Below are positions 59,913 to 64,000 of a stretch of DNA of 64,000 nt, in pieces. Source of the DNA: Tolypeutes matacus (taxonomy: Eukaryota; Chordata; Mammalia; Cingulata; Chlamyphoridae); NCBI GenBank assembly GCA_026826555.1, contig JAKSZT010054304.1:32691188-32755187 (forward strand), in the 5' to 3' direction. A model generated the notes under the pieces. That model did no database searches. It was given only the letters and a program-made list of their open reading frames with translations, and was not told the DNA's origin. The position numbers were made by a program, and so were the translations under genes. Each line of letters starts with the position of its first letter. Within the stretch, counting starts at the first letter, position 1.

Positions 59913-60121
59913 ACAGAGGTTTGAGAGGTTTGGCAGGACCCAGAAAATTAGCTGAAAGCACCCAGCTCAAAGCACACAATTTCCATCCATCGAGCAGCAA
60001 CAGAGCTTAAAGAGCATACTTGCCAGCAGGCAGCAGAGTCAGTTAGCAAGTAAACACAGGAGACAAAAGACCCTCGGTAGTGGCAGTCATCGTTTAGACA
60101 TCCTGCTCCAGTGCCAAATGT

Positions 60122-60498
60122 TGTAGTCACCCCACAGATGTGGAATGGACACCCTCACAATTAATACATAGAGTGATGAGGCTGATGTTACTCCACACAC
60201 CAAAAGAATTTGAGAAAAAGTTGATTACTCACACAATGAACTTTTAAGGAGACCAGGGTGGGAAACAAGCAGGTTTCAGCTGGTTTGAATGAGGCAGAAA
60301 GAGGGGCTTGGCTTTATAGTGTCTAGGTGGTGGGACTGGGGAAACATTCCTATGTGCAGGTTGGGGTTTGACAGGTTTGAATTTCCTGCCAACACCAAAG
60401 TAAGTATTGTGAGTGGGTTTTCTTACAGGATTCCATGAATTTGGGGCATCACATGAAGTGGGAGGTGAGAATGGAAAGTCAGCAGTGGTCAAACATCA
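60122..60498 (-). mobile_element. ERV LTR, probable 5' LTR
   Basis: 377 bases with TG at 60122 and CA at 60498, so TG...CA on the minus strand as well. It shares the 'gtggtcaaacatcaaaaat' end with 57875 and 60862. The minus-strand frame 60244-60492 is within it and is not a gene. Confidence 0.6.
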
Positions 60499-60544
60499 AA
60501 AATGGAGTCAGGCTCTAGTGGGATGAACTCCCTAACTCAACATT

Positions 60545-60862
60545 TGGTTTGGATGGTAAGACTGAAGATGCCACGCACATACCGTGAGGGTATTGAAAGG
60601 TCCATTGCTCTAAAATGAGACTTCTTAGGGAGAGCAGAGCAGTCTCCCAAGCACTTCAGAAATGATTTCAGAGAGCAGGAAACGAGATTAGTTTGGGTTT
60701 TATGTTGATTACAGCATAGGGCCAGGGATTGCATGGTTTGAACTTTCTGTACAAGCAAAGGACAGAACTCCTGAATTTTCTTTTTATCCATCTTGTCCAG
60801 AGTTGGGGCAACAGTGGAAGAAGGAAAGTTGGAGCTTGATAGCTGTCAGCTGTCAAACATCA
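60545..60862 (-). mobile_element. ERV LTR, extra copy next to the 5' LTR
   Basis: Same family and orientation as 60122-60498, only about 45 bases away. Its body is closer to 57560-57875 (shared 'ttatg.tgatta' and 'gtccagagttggg.caacag' blocks) than to its neighbour. The left boundary is approximate. Confidence 0.6.
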
Positions 60863-61578
60863 AAAATAGAATTAGACATTTTAATATTCATTTGTCTCCA
60901 TAAGGAAAAAATTCTTTATAAATCTTGCTATACTAAAAGTAGTGAGTCTTTTGGGCATGTACCACTCTACCAAAGTTAAAGGATAAAGTAGTTTTTTTTT
61001 TTTTATTTTTCAAATTAAAATCAGCCATCCTAACACTATCAGACTGTCCTTAAACCTTGACTTTTCTCCAAATACATTTCATTCTATTTAATGGGAAAAA
61101 AACATTCTGTACTATGCTTTTCTTGGTAGCAGCTTTATTAGTTTAAAAATATTCATTTAACATTCAACTACTGAGAAATTAATTAATAATGGGAAAACCA
61201 GAACAGAAAACTATATTAATAGTATTTGAAGGAAGCAAATGGTAAATAAGGATGAGTTTTTAATTGCTTATCATAAATTCTAGGTTTTAAAACCTAGAAT
61301 CTCAAATATTACATGTTGAGTTATGTAAAAGTTGATCAAATAATAATGGTATCATAAATTTCTATCTTTGGTATTGTCCATAAGAAAATTAATTAGTACC
61401 TTTTTTTAGAATATTTAAGGTCCTTCCAGGCTCTGGTCCCTAACTTGACATGTTCAGCCTCATTTTTTACATTCTTTCCCTATACAATAAAAAATTCATT
61501 TATTGAGCTTAAATGCTGACCTCAGACTGGCTGCTTATCCACTTCTATTGCAATTGCACTTTAATATGATTAAAGTAC
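60863..61578. other. Unannotated AT-rich sequence
   Basis: No gene or repeat recognised; a T-run at 60993-61004. Confidence 0.4.
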
Positions 61579-62113
61579 TGTGACCATGGGGAATTTGATG
61601 CAATTATGAATTCCAAAAATCTAATTGGATCATGCTTGTAAACTGATCTGTTAATCTGGGCATGATTAGGTTAGGATTAGGGTGTTGAGCCCCACCCCTT
61701 GGTGGGTGGGGAATTGAATATAAAAGGCAAGGCAAAGGATAGTAGAAGCAGTCTTTTGAGAAGCAGTTTTGATATTGGAAAGAAGGCCCCAGGAGAAGAG
61801 AAGCAAGCCGTTTGCCTGATTGTCTACAGATGACCTTGTGGAGGAAACAGGAGCCAGCTGACCTTGTGGAGGAAACAGGAGCTAAGCCCGGAGAGAAATG
61901 CAGCCCCAGGAAGAGAGGAACCCCAGAAGCCTGAACCCTGGTAAACGCTGGCAACTGTCTTGCCCTAACACGTGGCAATGGACTGTGGTGAGAGAAGAAA
62001 CCTAACGCTTTATGGCCTGGTATCTGTGGACTTCTACCCCGAATAAATACCCTTTATAAAGACCAACCCATTTTTGATATTTTACATTAGCACCCCTTTG
62101 GCTAACTAATACA
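61579..62113 (+). mobile_element. Lineage-type MaLR-like LTR with AGTAC duplication
   Basis: TGTGACCATGGG start, 'gaataaatacccttta' polyadenylation tract (62041) and 'cacccctttggctaactaat' then ACA at the end. A perfect AGTAC lies on both sides (61574-61578 and 62114-62118). It contains a 28-bp tandem duplication at 61831-61883. Frame 61604-61978 (-) is antisense to it. Confidence 0.92.
61831..61883 (+). repeat. 28-bp tandem duplication inside an LTR
   Basis: 'tgaccttgtggaggaaacag' occurs at 61831 and again at 61859. The other members of the LTR family here show one copy or none, so it is private to this copy. Confidence 0.9.
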
Positions 62114-62373
62114 AGTACCCTGCGTAATTTCTTCACAATCTGTGAAATCTTACTTAAAGCCTTGTTCAGATTTGTGTATTCAAAATATCAAGAGTCCTGA
62201 ATCTTCATTATTGAATTCTTTACAAACTCTTTCTATGTGTGCTGAATTACATTAATTCTGCTAGTGTGAGGACTAATCCTGATGCTAGGTGGTTTATTAT
62301 TTTGCTCCATAAAAGCACAGATTGACTCTTGATCATATTAATATTCTTAGAGACTTTCATTGAACTTGATATG

Positions 62374-62993
62374 TGTGGCAATTTGATATTATTTATGAAT
62401 TCCAAAGAGAGATTGATTATATTTGTAAACTGGTCTGTTTCTCTGGGTTGATAACCCTTTGATTGTATTAGATTCAGCTGGTATGTCTCATTAAATTATG
62501 TTAAGATAAGGGCTTTGATCCAACCAGGTCATTAGAGTGTGACTCAGCATTGAGTCCCAGCCCCATTGCTGGGCTGATAAAACAGACTCTCAAGTAGACA
62601 CGCAGAGAAGATACACAGAGGAAGAGGAATGAACTTTGATTCTGCAGCTTGGGAAGAGAGATGAGCCTAATAGTTTGCAGCTGAAGAGAGCAAAGCAGCT
62701 GGAAAGCTCTGAGAGAGGGCTCTTATGCCAGCCTCAAACTGAGATCAGAAGAATCTAGGACCACAGAACCTTAAGAGGGAAGAAGGAAGGCTGAACCCTC
62801 ACAGATGTCGCACTCCATTTTGTGTCAACACATGGCAATAGACTTTGGGTGACAAAGTACCTCTTATGGTACCTTGAGTTGGACTCTTTAGGGCCTTGTG
62901 ACTGTAAGCTTCTACCCCCCCAAAAAATACCCTTTATAAAAGCCAACAGAGTTCTGGTACTTTGTGTCAGCACCCCTTTGGATGACTAATACA
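62374..62993 (+). mobile_element. Lineage-type MaLR-like LTR with ATATG/GTATG duplication
   Basis: Starts TGTGGCAATTTGATATT and ends 'ctttggatgactaataca'. Flanks ATATG (62369-62373) and GTATG (62994-62998) differ by one base. At 620 bases it is close to the longest family member here. It lies 260 bases after the previous LTR in the same orientation, with its own target duplication. Confidence 0.9.
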
Positions 62994-63004
62994 GTATGTA
63001 ATTG

Positions 63005-63238
63005 TTTTTTTTGTGTGGTTTTTTGTTTGTTTGCTTGTTCTTTGAGGTACCTGAGACCTCTTATGTGGGAAGCCAGCATTCAACAACTGAGCCACATCAG
63101 CTTGCCTGAGTTGCTTTTTTTTTTTCCATTTGTTCTGTTTGTTATTTGTTTTTGTTTTTTCAGGAGGCACCGTGAACTGAACCTGGGACCTCCCATGTGG
63201 GGGATGGGACCTCAACCACTTGAGCCACTTCACTGCTC
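63005..63238 (-). mobile_element. Dimeric tRNA-like SINE (DAS type), minus strand
   Basis: In reverse there are two heads: one with 'gtggctcaagtggttgagg' (63229-63211) and box B-like 'ggttcagttc' (63186-63177), one with 'gtggctcagttgttgaatg' (63095-63077). An A-rich linker at 63115-63128 joins them and a second A-rich tail falls at 63005-63030. TGTAATTG flanks it at 62997-63004 and 63239-63246. Frames 62964-63290 (+) and 62967-63233 (-) are by-products. Confidence 0.88.
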
Positions 63239-63389
63239 TGTAATTGCTTTTTTTGATGTGCTTAAGTCATATGCAACTTTTAAAATGTAGACACTTGCTT
63301 TATTCTCTTGGAAAAATGCTTTTGTTAACACTCAATGTTTTTCCATGATGACAGTTAAGATATGTGTAGTTTTCTTACCATTTGATATA

Positions 63390-63990
63390 CTTCAATAAAA
63401 ACTTTAAATGTTGGCAAGAACATAGAACAACAGGAATTCTCATCCACTGCTGTTTATGCATGATTGTGGAAATCTGTTTGACAGTATCTACTAAAGTTGA
63501 ATGAATACAACATATCAACCTTGTACCTCAGCATGTATCTCCCAGAACAGCATGCATTGTGCATCAAAAGATAGGCACTGGCAGTTTATGAAAACATTAT
63601 TCAAAATAGCACAAAATGGGAAACAACCTAGATGTTCATCAGTAGTGGGAAGTATGAATAAATTGATTCCATTGAATATTTTAAAGCAATGAATACGTAT
63701 GAACTACATATGGCATACAAGGTTGTGGTTGAAGATGAACCTCAAGCAAACTATTGAGTCAAAGAGGCAAGGCATATATCATATTTTGTGTAACTGCCTT
63801 CATATAAAGTTTTAAAAAGGAAAACTGTGATTTGAGAAAATTAGCTCTTGGAAGAAAGGAAGAATTGAGAGAGGGCATAAATGTCTTCTGGGGCATTGAC
63901 TTGAGTGGTGATTACACAGATATGTTCACTATTTGATTATCCATTGAGCTATAAATTTATATTTTTCTGCATATGTTATATATATTAAAT
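63390..63990 (+). mobile_element. Old L1 (L1ME-like) ORF2 end and 3' UTR
   Basis: 'aaatgttggcaagaacatag' (63406), 'caggaattctcatccactgc' (63431), 'tgggaaacaacctagatgtt' (63618) and 'ttaaagcaatgaatacgtat' (63680) are an L1 ORF2 C-terminal/3' pattern in sense orientation. 63840-63960 fits the 3' UTR. The frame 63501-63692 is a broken remnant. Confidence 0.75.
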
Positions 63991-64000
63991 GAAAAGTAGA

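Larger units (their letters stand above)
57876..60121 (-). mobile_element. Probable internal region of a minus-strand ERV
   Basis: Lies between two LTRs of one family and the same orientation. Just inside the 60122 LTR, the minus strand reads 'tttggcactggagcagg' (60117-60101), where a primer-binding site would be expected; the matching tRNA is not clear. An MLT1-like LTR interrupts it at 59490-59912. No intact retroviral frame remains. Confidence 0.45.

Noticed and set aside
61579..62993. Two LTRs as the ends of one provirus
   Set aside because: Each LTR carries its own 5-bp target duplication, so they are separate insertions.
63150..63238. Possible minus-strand tRNA gene
   Set aside because: Part of the second dimeric SINE, flanked by TGTAATTG duplications.

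Overview
The window is mammalian nuclear DNA from a gene-poor, AT-rich, CpG-poor region. I find no cellular protein-coding gene, no intact exon series and no genuine tRNA, rRNA or snRNA gene. Open frames are short, mostly under 130 codons, and the longer ones fall in decayed LINE, LTR or simple-repeat DNA. Two dimeric SINEs with tRNA-like heads (33959-34327 and 63005-63238) match what I remember of the DAS SINEs of xenarthrans. With a recurring L1 3' UTR type and a recurring LTR family unlike the primate, rodent or ruminant repeats I know, they point to a xenarthran, most likely an armadillo. No Alu, B1/B2 or Bov elements were seen. Repeat family names come from memory of consensus sequences and were not computed.

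Layout. 1-10 kb: an L1 3' end, an old L2, a long badly decayed L1 (3265-7010), then unique DNA with a polypyrimidine tract. 10-19 kb: an ERVL-type LTR, L2 and MIR pieces, an L1 3' end inserted in a MIR, and two L1 3' ends meeting head to head near 16208. 19-23 kb: an L2 holding a stack of three LTR insertions, one inside another. 23-25.8 kb: AT-rich simple repeats, then a GC-richer non-repetitive block that may be a regulatory element. 25.8-31.6 kb: L1 reverse-transcriptase remnant, a solo LTR with a target-site duplication, a MaLR-like LTR-internal-LTR element and another LTR. 33-36 kb: an L1 containing a younger L1 3' end that contains a SINE. 36-50 kb: mostly unique AT-rich DNA with MIR, L2, L1 and LTR pieces. 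50-54 kb: a 103-bp direct duplication and endogenous-retrovirus pol remnants in both orientations. 54.8-64 kb: several solo LTRs, a probable minus-strand proviral remnant, the second SINE and an L1 3' end.

No genes act together here. The useful content is the insertion history, which can be read from target-site duplications and from one element interrupting another, plus a few non-repetitive blocks that may be conserved regulatory DNA. Boundaries quoted to the base rest on visible duplications or TG/CA ends. The others are good to about 10-40 bases.
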